Shown piece by piece: positions 1 to 11,626 of a stretch of 64,000 nt of DNA (positions are counted from its first letter, which is position 1; every line of letters begins with the position of its first letter). The stretch is taken from assembly GCA_963969365.1 (NCBI GenBank), contig OZ017746.1, forward strand, positions 2,170,001-2,234,000, read 5' to 3'. The notes beneath the pieces were generated by a model, which was not told where the DNA came from, did not search any database, and saw nothing but the letters and a program-made list of their open reading frames with translations. This stretch comes from Asterochloris sp. CNOR1. Taxonomy: Eukaryota; Chlorophyta; Trebouxiophyceae; Trebouxiales; Trebouxiaceae. Position numbers and translations under genes: made by a program.

Positions 1-599
1 CATCTCGCAGGCATGCCAAATTAGCATGAGCTGTCCAAGCAGCATGCGCCTCAGCCACAGGGATGCCACGCAGCGCCTGCAGCAGGCACCTTTGGGCCAG
101 CTGCCAGAAAGGGCTGGGGTGCCAGGCAGTGGCACCTGGGGGGCTGCTGCCATACTGCAGCTCCTCATCTGCAGCCTCCTCCACCCCATTGGCCTCCCAG
201 AAGCTGCCTCGTGGGCTAACGCCCCTGGCAGGTGGGCCCGCGTCTGCGCTGGGGCTGCGCCCAGAGCTGCGCGCTGAGCTGAGGCGCCGCACCGGCCCCA
301 CTGGGCGGGGCAGTGGCAGGGCGCTGGCCAGCTCCACAGGATCTGAGCGCAGGGAGTCCAGGCCATTAGCTGGCTGCCTGGCATTGGCTTGGTGCTGCCC
401 AGGTTGGCAGCTGCTTTGATCTGAGCCACCGCTGCTGTGCAAATTGCCCGGCTGCAGGTATGCGTCCTTGTCTGAGAACTGACAGGTGGAGAAGGGCATC
501 TGGCAGCTTCATGTGGCAAACCTGGTTGTGTTGCGCCAGTTGGACTTTAGGCGCTGATGCAGGGGAGTCCATGGCCAGCAGAGCTGCCTTCAGGCTCAT
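1..599 (-). CDS. Unknown Ser/Pro/Gly-rich protein, runs off window start
   Basis: I do not recognise this protein. A minus-strand exon is open from 451 to the window edge (about 150 codons without a stop). It begins right after a TGCAG acceptor. An upstream exon from the ATG at 599 ends at 522 in a CAG|GT donor, and the two join in phase 0. The first exon starts MSLKAALLAMDSP. The visible protein is rich in Ser, Pro and Gly (for example RSSGRSPSADAGPP), followed by a more ordered stretch with WHPSPFWQLAQRCLLQAL. The 3' end lies outside the window. Further exons upstream of 599 are possible, because an acceptor-like TGCAG sits just before the ATG. Support is the long open frame and phase agreement only. 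Confidence 0.45.
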
Positions 600-1004
600 G
601 CTGGCAGTGCTGCAGGTATAGGCGTCAGCAGCCTGATCGATTTCTGGCAGGCAATTGCTTCATCGATTGCACACAACAGGCACCTGATAAGATGCTGCAA
701 GATGCCGCATGCTTTCAATCAGATGCCGTGGGAGAGAGGCCAAGCACAGCTGTGGCATTGCAGAATCCCTGTACTAGCAGGGATGTCGGAGCCCCCGGCA
801 CTGGCAGGCTAGAAAGGCCATCTGAGCATGCAGATGCCCTATGGACATGCACCCAGGATTGTAGTACACCTGACTCCTGAATCCAGGTCAGGGGTAGTGC
901 TGAGCTGGATTGCTGGAGATCACCAGTGTGGCTGCATGTGAACATACATAGATGCTGCAGGCTCAGGGCAAGTGCTCGCTGCCATGTTGCCAGCCCTCCT
1001 GCAG
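600..1004. other. Gap between divergent genes
   Basis: No convincing coding exon was found here. The stretch lies between the minus-strand gene starting at or above 599 and the plus-strand exons that begin at about 1005, so it probably holds both promoters and possibly undetected first exons. I see no TATA-like box or repeat worth naming. Confidence 0.3.
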
Positions 1005-2838
1005 AACAAGAGACAGTGTTTCAGGAGACATCGGCATCTGCTGAGCAAACCTCAGAGGCCGTTGCTCTGCCTTACTATGTCCCTAAGCCCAGAAGAACTG
1101 TCTTTGTCAGGGGTGAGCCTGTGCCTGCATTGCATAAGGTCTGGCCAAGTTATCTGGCATGAACTCCACCTGTGATCTACTATCTTGTGGCTTGTGTTCC
1201 CTCCATCGAAGCTGCTGGGCCACTCTGTGACGCCTCAGCGCCTTCAGCAGTGTGGCATGGCTGCCCTTGCAAGGTGCTTGCCTTTTCCTGCCGCAGGGCC
1301 GAGCAACGGGTGGCTTTTGAGCTGCCTTCTGGCATCAGCCGCAGTACCACCGTCAATTGTATGTGCCTGCTGCAGGGGTGCGTGATGGGTCGCTGCTGTT
1401 CAGGTGGGAGGATGCTGGCACCTGGTCCAGCGCTCGGCTGCTGGGCCGCATCACCCCCAAGCAGCAGCAGGTGGCTGAGCTCAAGTTCAATCTGGCACAG
1501 CACAGTCCAGAAGTCTGGAAGGGCGGGCTTGAGCAGGGGTACAAGTACAGGTCAGCTTTGCATGCTGTGCTGCAGGCTCAAACCTCCATGACCGCCCGTG
1601 CAGAACAGCTGCCCCATGAGCACAGTGCGCCGTGCAGCATGGTGGTCACCTAGAGCTCTGGTACTGCCCATGTGGAGCCGCAGGCCAGCTGGCCCCCTGC
1701 ACCCTGCACTCCTGCTCCATCGCACAGCAGGCAGCTTCAGCACAGCCCTGTGCGCAGGCTGTGGAAGGAGCAGCCACCGTGTGAGTCCAGCACTTCAGAG
1801 GGCTTGTCTGACACTGTGGAGTCAGGAGCCGAGATGGGCCCAGCGCAGCAGCAGGAGGCTTCGGTAGCTGATGGCCCCAGCCAGGAGAATGGAGCCCCTC
1901 AGGCTGAGGAACAAGACCCGAGCTGGGTGGCAGGCAGGCTGGACACCCTTGCAGACCAGTTCACAACAGGTCAGCAGGCTGTGATGGTGTCCGGCGTCTG
2001 ACTGGAGGGGCTTGCTGCAGCCAGGAACATGAGATTGAATGCTGCTGGGAGGGTCTTGGTTGCAACGTACAGGGTGGCTCTGAGCTTGTTGAGCTGCTTT
2101 TCATGGTAGCACCAGAAGAGAAGGCCCCTTGGGGACTGCCAGCCATGGTGCTGCCTTGCCAACCCAGAGTCATTGCTAGGCTTTTGCTAGGCTTGGGGCC
2201 TGCATGCCCGAACACAGCAGCCGCAGGCTGGTCTGTAGAGCCAATCTTCTATGCAAGCTGAGCATTCTGGCGAGATGCTGTGCATACTTCTGCCTGTCAC
2301 CCACTGTGTTGGCACCACCTGCTTCGGGCTCACTAGATCACCCAGATCTGCCTCAATGGCTACTTTCCTCAAAGCATACCAATTAGACGACTCTGGGCGT
2401 TGCCACTTTGTCCAGCCGCTGGCGACCTGCACCCCAGCTGCTGCAGGCAAGAAGAAGAGGAGGCGTGTGCGTAGACGGTTTGCTGCAGAGATGCAGGCGG
2501 ACTCTGATATCATCAACGGGGAGCTGACTGCAGACTGGCCGGACCACAAGGCACAGGCTGCTGCAAACCAGAGGGGCAGGGCACCAGCTGCGGAGCAGCT
2601 GGATGGCAGGTTACAGCATGACAGCGATGCAGAGGAGGAAGAGACTGCAGGCCAGCCAGCGCCTGCATCAGGGAGCCTGACCAAGGCACAGAAGCGGGCG
2701 GCCAAAAGGGCCTCCAAGCGAGCCCAGGCAGCCCAAGAGGCCAAGACGGAAAGGAGGCAGAGGCGTCTCAAGCCCAAGCCCTCCTGGCAGCAGCTGCTGC
2801 AGAAGTGGGCAGGCTGGGGTGTGTCGCTGTACATGTAA
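1005..2838 (+). CDS. Basic, lysine-rich exons, probably the 5' part of the RNase III gene
   Basis: Four exons can be followed: 1005-1112, 1376-1550, one ending at 1969, and 2447 onward. The first two join in phase 1 and the last two join in phase 1. The second encodes a globular-looking segment (SLLFRWEDAGTWSSARLLG). The last encodes a strongly basic tract (GKKKRRRVRRRF) resembling a nuclear or nucleolar localisation signal, then a Lys/Arg/Ala-rich coiled stretch ending QKWAGWGVSLYM. If translation continues, the stop is at 2836-2838. However, a strong donor (AT|GTAAGC) at 2835 splices in phase into the exon at 3072 that leads to the RNase III domain, reading SLYMWNDMGAPQK. I therefore favour one gene from here to 5993. 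The true start codon was not identified. Confidence 0.5.
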
Positions 2839-3071
2839 GCACCTGTTGTGCCAGCATGGCTTGCTACCCATGCGGCTAAGCCCCACCACCATGTCGGCAA
2901 ACTGTGACAGTGCTGCCAAGGCAGCAGTGCTCCCTGTTTGGTTGTTTAAGTGGTGTCAAGCTGCCAGAGGCCCTGAGGCTGGTTTAGCATCCTTCTGAAC
3001 TTAGCACTGATGCCAGACGCTTCTGCCGGAGCTATCATCGGTCATCACATCTCTGGAGGTCGAGAACCTGC

Positions 3072-5993
3072 TGCAGGTGGAACGACATGGGCGCCCCGCA
3101 GAAGGTGGACATCAGCAGCCTGGAAGGGACCACCCCCAAAGCCACTCATGCCACAGATCCAGGTGATGAGGAGGGAGCTGCATTGCCAAACGCTGAAGAG
3201 CCAGCCCTCGTGGAAGATGAAGACTCTGACAGCATGCAGTCCATCATGGAGGACAGCCTGTCAGATCAGGAGGCTCCTGAAGCAGCAGCCTTCCAACGCC
3301 AGCAGCACGGTGATGAGCCTGGGCTTCCTCTCAGCGCAAGAACAGAGGCCTCTCGGCCCAGTCGAGGTGCCCAGGCAGAGACGGCGCCGCCCTGGGCGCA
3401 GCCAGCCCTGCGGCTGGCTCTGGCTGTGGTGTCGGCCGTATTGTGGGTGTGGCGGCTGCTGCCCTTCTGGCTGCGGCGGGCCCTGGCCTGGCAGGCACCG
3501 CCTCCCCCGGCAGTACATGCCAGCCCTGCGCTGGCTGCCTTCATGCAGGAGTCGGACTACACGCGGGCCATGGAGCAGCTGGTGGCGTGCACAGGTTTTG
3601 ACAGGAACACAGGTATGAGGGCTGCTGCACAGTGGGCTGGGGCCCTGGGAATTGGCACCAGCACCGTTTGCAGCCGGCAGCATCCAGGTAGCTTTTCACA
3701 GCATCACAGGTAGATGCTGGGCACTGGACTGGAGTCATGTGACACTGCATTTGGGCGCGTTGCATGCACAGGCCTAAACAGGTACAGCAAGAATGCTGCT
3801 GGGTGTGCGCTGAGGCCCTGTGAAGCAGGGCGGCTAGTGGGCGTACAGGCTTGACAGAAACACAAGTGAGAGGGTTGGTCGGCAGTGATGAGGCTATGTA
3901 ACACTGTATCTGAGCGCTGGCTTAGACAGGGAAACAGGAGAGAGGGCTGCTGGGCACTGGGCTTTAATACTCTGCAGCGCCAGGTGTTGCTGCCTGTGGT
4001 CAAGGGCAATGCTGCTGACTGTACTGACTGCAAGAGTGCAGAAGTCAGGCTGGTGAGCTGAGAGAGTATGGGGCAGCGTGCTGAGACATTCATGAGGCTG
4101 AGCTTGTACTTGCTCATGCTGAACAGCAGAAAGCCTGACATGAGCCTGCTGCAGCTCAAGACTGAGCGCTGTGCTCCCCTGCTGCAGGTAGAGCCCGCAA
4201 CCCACTGGCAGACATCCCGCGCTGGCGCATTGAGCACCTTGTAGGCACAGGCATCCGCAATCTGGACCTGTACCACGTAGCCCTGACCTCTCCTGCAGCT
4301 GTCCCAGAAGACCTGAGTGTTGAGAGAAGTTTTGACCGCCTGGAGTTCCTGGGCGATGCAGTGATAGAGTGCGTGGTGAAGGAGTGGATCTACAGAAAGT
4401 GAGCTGGATGCTGAGCAGTGCAGTGAAGATTGTGGGCAGTGAGAGAGTGCACCTGCAAGGGGTGTAGCGCTGGCTGCAGAGCCTGATCCTTGGTGCCAAA
4501 GACTGGGCAGCAACCACTAGCCCCCACAGGCTCCAGCTTTGTGCAGCAGATATGAGGCAGCCACTGGCCTGCCTGAGGCTTGCCTGCGCCCTGCTAGGTG
4601 TTGCGCACTTCAGGCAGCAGCTGGCCTGAGTGTTGTGCATTTCAGCATGCAGCTTCTTGCTGCATATCTCTGGCCGCATCTGACCTACTTTAGAATGCCT
4701 TTCAGCATGCATCTGTATACTGCAATTCCCAGGCAACATCTGCCCTGCCTCTGAGTGCCTTCAAGGACCTTCTCAGTCCCAAAGTCAGTACCTTTGCCGC
4801 TGGACGCATGCCATGCAACCACTGCAGAGCAAGTCACCACATCTGAGTTTGGGTGCTGTTTGCATGCAGATATCCTGAAATGAACGAAAATTCTCTGACC
4901 GAGTCGACCATCTCCTGTGTCAAGGCCCGCACGCAGGTGGAGTATGCAAAGGGACTCAGCCTGGGACGATACGTGGCTGGAGGGTTGGATTACGCAAGGG
5001 CGCGTACCGAGACGCGTGTGTGAGCTGATCGCAGTGACAAGCAGGACGGATCTGCTGTCCCTGCGCATGTCAACATCTGGTGCTGAACCTGACTGCACCA
5101 TTCTACTCCTCCATTGCATTGCAGCTGGTTGCCTGATGTCAGGTGGCCTGCCAGCACAATTGCACACTTGCTTGCAGCTGCCATTCAGATGCCCTGCACA
5201 GCCCATGCAGGGCAGCAGCCCCCGATGCTTGGCAACACATGCTGATACCCGACCTTCTAGCTGCTGCAGCCACAGGCATGTGACGGAGAACCTCATGGGT
5301 GATGCATTTGAGGCATTGACAGCTGCCATCTACCTGGACAGAGGCCTGAAAGCAGCTGCTCGCTTCATCATGAGGTCAATAGAGGTGAGGTGGGCTGCGT
5401 TGCTGGCGACACATCTGGCTGTGCTGTGACCCGATGCTGCAGTCCCTCACAGGCCCGCCTGGCCGCTGTTCTGCCTTGCAGCGTGTCTGGCTGCTGCGCT
5501 TTGTGCTGCCCTTCGCAGGCAACCTAAGAGTTTGACTGCCTGGTTTCTGATTCTGTGCCACTGCCTCTGTGACTGGCTGTGCTGCCTGTTGCAGGCTGCC
5601 CGCCTGCATAACAATAGCGATCACTTTGCTTGCCCTGCTGCATTGCCATCAGGACCAGCTGCGCTGCCTGTTGCAGGCTGCCCGCCTGCATGCTTCCATG
5701 GGAATGCGGCGAAACTACAAACTGTACCTATCTCAGCATGTCAACAGAAGTGATGACATGAGACATTTTGTCTTTAAGGCCTTCTCCATCGGGCATGCCG
5801 ACCTCGATGATCCTGGCAAGGAGATGTTCCTTGGTCAAGTGTATGTAGATCATAGGCTGGTTGGGCTGGGCCTTGACAAGGAGCCCAAGACTGCTCATGC
5901 TGCTGCTGCCTATGCAGCCATGCAGCACCTGGGCATCCCACTGGAAGAATACTTGCCCAATGGTGCCCCAGAAAATGTCCCTATGCCCTCCTG
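3072..5993 (+). CDS. Ribonuclease III domain protein with dsRNA-binding-like C-terminus
   Basis: An endoribonuclease of the RNase III family, which cuts double-stranded RNA in pre-rRNA or small-RNA processing. The exon at about 4190-4400 carries the signature SFDRLEFLGDAV, including the catalytic Glu and Asp of the family motif. The exon near 5280-5383 carries NLMGDAFEALTAAIYLD, holding the second acidic pair, so the domain looks catalytically complete. The last exon (5663 on) ends in a dsRBD-like fold with KTAHAAAAYAAMQHLG before the stop at 5991-5993. The first exon here (from 3072; in-frame ATG at 3087) is acidic. It then has a hydrophobic stretch (LRLALAVVSAVLWVWRLLPF) that could be a membrane segment or targeting signal. 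It probably continues upstream into the basic exons at 1005-2835. Only one RNase III domain is visible, with no PAZ or helicase, so it is not Dicer-like. Confidence 0.85.
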
Positions 5994-6136
5994 AATTATT
6001 TTTGATGATACCCTGCTGCTGTTAACATCCAAAAATTGGACATGCACGTTTGGTGTTGAAAGTCAACACCTGCCCAACGGCATCGACAGCAAGAGGCCGC
6101 CTGGCCTAATGTTCATCTCCATACATTGAGATTGCC

Positions 6137-9100
6137 ATGGCGATTCCAGAGATCATGCGAGGCTTCACCGGCCTGCAGCTTGCTCCACCAGCTGCCTACG
6201 CAGCCTTCACACTGGGGGTGGTGCTGAGCGTGATAGTCCTTAGGCTGATCAGCAATAAGCTGCCCAGCAAAGCTCCACCAGTGTTTGAGGGGCTGCCATT
6301 CATTGGCGGAATCATCAAGTTTGCACAGGTGAGGCCCTGTGATGCTCTGATCTGTGCTGAAAAAGCAGCACAACCTGCAAGATCAGGATGTCGTGGCGCT
6401 GCCTGCCGCCAAATTGCATCATTGACCTCAGATGGCAATTGCTGCATTCCAGATGGCCAATGCTGCACAACGAGAGTCTCAGCGGCACATAAGCAGCAGT
6501 CGCTTGAGCCAGGCAATATTTCAGGCATGAGTTCTTGAGCCGTGTGCGCAGTTCAGTCTTCAGACCTTTATCTTCAGGTCCCTCCTCAAGCAGTGTCCTC
6601 AGCCAACTTACACTGCTGCAGGGGCCCATGCGCCTGATGGACGAGGGGTACAAGCGATATGGGGAGGTTTTCACAGTGCCCGTGGCTCACAAGAAGATGA
6701 CCTTCCTCATTGGGCCCCATGTGTCAGAGCACTTCTTCAAGGCCTCAGATGACGAGCTCAGCCAGAAGGAGGTGTTTACTTGGCCGGAGCCGCTGCTGTT
6801 GACTCCACCACTGCAGCAGACTGGCTGCAACTGACGGCCGAGGTGTCTTGTGCTCTGCATGCTTGCATGAGGAGGCCCCTTGCACTGCGTGCTGCAGATC
6901 GTTCAGTGCTCTGCAAGTGTCCAGCAATAAACCCCCTGCACAGTGCTGCCTGCAAGAATGACCCTCTCCTGCTGCTTGCCACATGCAGCAGGAGCTCCTC
7001 ACAACACCTTGCCAGAAGTAGCTTGTTTTGGCACAGCATGCTGCTGAGAGTTCCCTTGGTATGCCCCGAAGGTGTATGAGTTCAGCATCCCCACCTTTGG
7101 CAAGGGCGTCGTGTACGACATCGACCACAAGATTCGGGCAGAGCATTTTAGGTTCTTTGGGGAGGCGCTGAAGACCTCAAAGTTGAAAGAATACGTGCCC
7201 CACTTTGTGAAAGAGACAGAGGTGGGGATGGAACTCAGCCGCCCTCAGCAATCGTGCTGTGTGCATTGCTGGGGACTGCTGTGGAGCAAGTCTTGTCATT
7301 CTGTACATTATCACAGAAGCACTGATGTGGTACATGCCAGGCAGCTCTTGCTTGCATTCATCGCCCTTTCCTATGCAGTCTTTTTGCAGCAACAGTTGAC
7401 TGCACTGAGAGCCCCTGAACTGGCCTGTGATGACCTAGTGCACTGGTGGTCCCTGTGAGCACTGGCTCATCTTCCCATGCACCGTGCAGGAGTATTTTGC
7501 CAAGTGGCCTCAGGAGGGTGTTGTGGATCTGAGCCATGAATTTGCAGAGCTCATCATCCTTACGGCTAGCCGCACTTTGCTCGGTGAGCTGCTCTCTCGT
7601 TGGCTGTTGATGTCCGGCCTGCCCCAACAGCTTGGGCAGCCACTGCTGCATCTGTGATGGTGGCAGCAATGCACATTCTGAGCTCACCACGGGTTGCCTC
7701 ACTGCAGGGCTGGGAGTTGCAAGCCTTTCTGCGTTTTGCAGGTTGAGTGGCACAGGGCATCTTGCCTGGCTGCCTTGATGCAAGCAGCACAGCTGCTGAG
7801 CAAACCCTTTGTCAAGGGGCCCTGGCTGCCAGTTTGCAGGCAGGGAGGTGCGCGAGAACATGTTTGAGGAGATCGCCCGCCTGTACCATGATCTGGACCA
7901 GGGGATGCAGCCCATCAGCGTCATCTTTCCCCACCTGCCCATTGCTGTGCACAGGACGCGAGACAGGTCAGGCACAGCTTTGCTGATACATGGCAGCCCG
8001 GGGCTGGTCTGGCTGTACCTGCCTAGTGCTGACCATCCGGCTGGTGCAGGGAGGCATGACCTGCATCTGTGCATGCTTTGCCCTGCGCGCATCAACTCTG
8101 TCGTCTCAAGCAGGCTGCTGCCTGCAGGGCACGCAAACAGGTGGCAGAGATCTTCAAAAAGGTCATCGAAACCCGGAGAGCCACTGGCACAAAGGAGGAT
8201 GATGTGCTCCAGGTGAGAGTCCATTTCTGCCTGCCGCCACTTTGTGCTTGCAGGCGCAGCACCAATGTGACAGCAGCAGCGTGGCACCCATCCAATTCAG
8301 GCCAGGCTGTATGACAGGTCCCTGGCAGACGCTTTGAGACAAAAATGCGCGGGTGGGGCTGGCAGCCTCCCCTGCTGCTGCTTACTTGCCTGCAGAGTCT
8401 GATGGCCTCCTTTGCTACCTGCTCAGATGTATGGGAATCTCCAGCCTCATTGGCCCTCTTGCTGCCCCTGCAGGTGTTCATCGATGCCAAGTACAAGAAT
8501 GCATACGGCGGGCGCCACCTGAATGACGAGGAGATCACAGGGATGCTCATTGCAGGACTGTTTGCCGGGCAGCATACCTCGTCCATCACATCTGCATGGA
8601 CTGGGCTGACCATGGTGGCCAACCAGGTGGGATGCACACCAGCGACTGTGGTGCACAGCCCATTGCAGGAGAGCAGGAGCCTGTCCGGTTGGGGTCTGGT
8701 AGTCTGCAAGAGCTGCACCAGCCTAATGTCTTTGCAGGGTGCTTGTGCAGCCCTGCTCATGATACTCACTCCTGCAGCTCCTTTCAGGGGCCCTGCTCTT
8801 TGCAGTCCTGCAGAAGCAGGTTGCTGGAAGTCTTGCACTGCACCCTGCACTTGCTGTACCATGGCCTGGCAAAGCGCCATGTCCATGGCGCAATGCCATG
8901 TCCACAGCACAAGGTTCTGCAGCCAACCCTACCAGAGTAGCTTCATGCAGAAGAGCTTGCCTTGCTTGACACCCCTCCTGCAACAGTTCCACCTCCTGTG
9001 CCCTGCAGGAGAAGGTGCTGCAGCCTACCCTGGAGGAGCAGCGGCGCATTCTGAAGCAGCATGGTGATCACATCGACGTGGATGTGCTGAATGAGATGGA

Positions 9101-9951
9101 CGTGCTGCACAGCAACATGACGGAGGTCCTGCGCCTGTTCCCGCCGCTCATCCTGCTGATGCGGTTGGTCAAGAAGTCCTTCACTGTGACCGATAGCAAG
9201 GGCAGGCAGACCGTCATTCCCAAGGTGAGCTGGGCCTGTCTGCATGGCCTCTTAGTATGTGAAAGGCTGCAGGACAGACTGCCAGCAAAGGCAATCAGAA
9301 CGTCGTCATGTGAGTCTGCATGCCGGGGATCCCTGCATCTGGCTATTGCGGCTCTGCGCAGAGGGGCGTCACTGGGTTACTGGCAACCTTGCGTCCAGCC
9401 TCACGAGTGAGTATGTGCACACTGACGCTGATGATGATCCACAGCAGCTCTGCGCCTGGGTCCGACATCCATGACTTGTAGAGCAACAGAGTTGCGTCAA
9501 ACGGCCATGATTCAGAGAGCAACAAGTGTCTCATTGCTGTGCAGGGACACATCCTTCTCACCTCTCCAGGCTACAGCCACAGACTAGGCTCAGTCTTCCA
9601 GGAACCCCTGAAGTATGACCCTGACCGCTTCCGTGTACGGGCTGAGGACAAGAAGGCAAGCGCTTGATTGCATACACCATCAGTGTGGGGGCGTGCTGCC
9701 GGGCACCCAGCAGCTGAGACTGTTTCTCTGTTGTGCAGGTACCATTTTCGTTTATTGGCTTTGGCGGGGGCAGGCATGGCTGCATGGGCAGCAATTTCGC
9801 CTACCTGCAAATCAAGACTATCTGGTCTGTCCTGCTCCGCAACTTTGAGTTTGAGATGCTAGACCCTTTCCCAGAGCCTGATTATGAGGCCATGGTGGTC
9901 GGCCCTAAGCCCTGCAGGACGCGCTTCAGGCGCCGCCAGCTGCAGGTGTAG
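6137..9951 (+). CDS. CYP51: Sterol 14-alpha-demethylase (cytochrome P450 CYP51)
   Basis: Removes the 14-alpha-methyl group of sterol precursors (obtusifoliol-type substrate in plants), an essential ER step of sterol synthesis. The first exon (6137-6328) gives an N-terminal membrane anchor ([20 protein letters not shown]) followed by the proline-rich [16 protein letters not shown]. Later exons carry CYP51 substrate-recognition sequence ([17 protein letters not shown]), the I-helix [18 protein letters not shown], the K-helix region ([12 protein letters not shown], with ExxR), and the haem-binding [18 protein letters not shown] with the axial Cys. The stop is at 9949-9951. About ten exons; the intron at 9656-9738 has a GC donor but keeps the frame (EDKK then VPFSF). 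All key P450 motifs are intact and the total is near the usual 490 residues. Confidence 0.95.
8874..8891. repeat. Perfect 8-bp inverted repeat in a CYP51 intron
   Basis: GCGCCATG and CATGGCGC are separated by two bases (TC), inside the intron before the exon at about 9009. It could fold into a short hairpin in RNA. No function is implied by the context. Confidence 0.6.
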
Positions 9952-10311
9952 ACTCTAGCAGTGAGGGAGTTGACATAAGAGCATGGGGCATTCAGGAAGT
10001 TGACATGCCCATGACAATGAGAGAGCGCCTGCTTATACATTTGCTGAGTGAGCAAGTTACATCGAGAGTTCCATAGCGCACGTGATGATGACACACAACG
10101 TTGACCATGTAGCTCAGGCATTGACTCAGCCATGCTTGTTCAGCAGTTCAACTGCCGTTGTGCTGATCATTTGAGCAGATCTTCTGTGACAACATTCCAG
10201 CGCCGCTATCAAGCATTTCTTGCCGGTTGTCCTGCTGCGTCGCCAGAAAGGCCCTGTCTCCACAGCTCAGCTCGACCCCTTGGGATTGCTCGCTCTTGTA
10301 GGCCATCAGTC
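9952..10311. other. Intergenic region between CYP51 and DJ-1
   Basis: Contains the CYP51 3' end and the promoter of the DJ-1 gene, both on the plus strand. No coding exon, repeat or recognisable motif was found in it. Confidence 0.5.
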
Positions 10312-11491
10312 ATGGCTGCAGCACCAAGCAAGTCTGTTTTGGTGCCTATTGGAAATGGGTGCGGATCTGCATGCATTGCAAATAGCTGGCACCCAAACTG
10401 GCCATCACCCCAAACAGATGGCTTCACTTCAAATTAATGCTGCAGCACAGAAGAAATGGAGGCGGTCATCATGATTGACGTGAGTGTGTGATGAAGCACG
10501 AACTAGGCAATGCAGACCAGGAGGGTCCCTACCACTTGCACGTGCAGGTGCTGCGACGAGCAGGAGCAGATGTGCTGGTTGCATCAGTGGAGAACAGCGA
10601 CACTGTGGTGAGCCCATGATGTGCACTTCCGATGTGCACCACATTGCTTGACTCCACTGCTCACCCTGTGCTGTGCGAGGCTGCAGGTCTGCTCCCGCAA
10701 TGTCAAGATTGTGGCTGACAAGCTCATCAAGGACGTCAAGGACAACAGCTTTGACCTGATTGCCTTGCCTGTGAGTTGCTGTGCTGTGCACCACACTGCA
10801 CCTTGGCCACATAGTGCTGCAGCTGCTTACCGCCATGGTTGCCTTCAATCGCCATCTAGGCCAACAGCAGGGAGCCACCGCTGCTGCAGGGAGGTGCGGG
10901 TGGGGCAGAGGCCCTCAGCAAGTCGCGTGAGCTCGAGGACATGCTCAAGCAGCAGGCTGCAGCTGACAGGTGGCATGCAGCCATCTGCGCCTCACCTGCC
11001 ATTGTCCTGGAGACCAAGGGCCTGCTCAAGGGCAAGAAGGCCACTGCTCACCCGGGCTTCACGGACAAGCTGACAGACCAGAGGTGTGTGCCTGACGGCA
11101 GCAGCCTGGCTCGATCACAGCAGGCTGCAGGCTTGTTCATCATACACAAAAGCTGACCAGAGAGCGCTACGACCCCACAGTCTGCAGTGCCGCTGAGCAG
11201 ACATGGCCAGCACCCTGCTGTGGCCCCATCTGTCTGCTGGCCTGCTGACCATGCGCTGCTTGACTGTGCAGTGCTGCTGAGCAGCGAGTGGTGGTCGATG
11301 GCAAGCTGATAACCAGCCGGGGCCCAGGTGCGGTCATCTGCTTGGCAGAGCTGGCCTAGAGTGTTGCCAGCCTTGGGACATGTAACAGCACGGTGCATGC
11401 AGGCACGGCTTTTCAATTCTCGCTTCAGCTGGTGGAGTCTCTCTTTGGCGCCGAAAAAGCAAAGGAGGTGGCGGGACCAATGGTCATGTAA
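10312..11491 (+). CDS. DJ-1: DJ-1/PfpI family protein (PARK7-like)
   Basis: A single-domain DJ-1 homologue of about 187 residues, the normal length. The family includes redox-sensing chaperones and glyoxalase/deglycase-type enzymes. The start MAAAPSKSVLVPIGNG (10312-10358) splices in phase 2 to 10446, reading TEEMEAVIMID, the family's conserved Glu-containing loop. Next come VLRRAGADVLVASVE, CSRNVKIVADKLI, SFDLIALPGG, and HAAICASPAIVL with the reactive nucleophile-elbow Cys. Then follow KATAHPGFTDKL and TSRGPGTAFQFSLQLVE, and the stop at 11489-11491. No transit peptide is evident, so a cytosolic protein is likely. The intron before the last part holds a decoy copy of the splice acceptor (11181-11200). 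Plant DJ-1 proteins often have two tandem domains; this one has one. Confidence 0.93.
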
Positions 11492-11626
11492 AGCATGCAA
11501 GTCCCTACAAAATTTGGCCAGAGATGACACAGTGCGAGGCAGTGAGGCCAAGTTCGTGCCTCCGAATTGCCACGTAACCGAGTTGGTGGTCAAAACAGCA
11601 GGGCACCATGCCACACCTCAATAGGA

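Noticed and set aside
2187-2900. Minus-strand open frame of 237 codons
   Set aside because: Antisense shadow of the basic exon at 2447-2835; the plus strand has phase-consistent splices and charged coding sequence.
5576-5691. The 29-base duplication as target-site duplication of a mobile element
   Set aside because: The intervening 53 bases carry no element features, and the repeat coincides with the splice acceptor, like other junction copies in the window.
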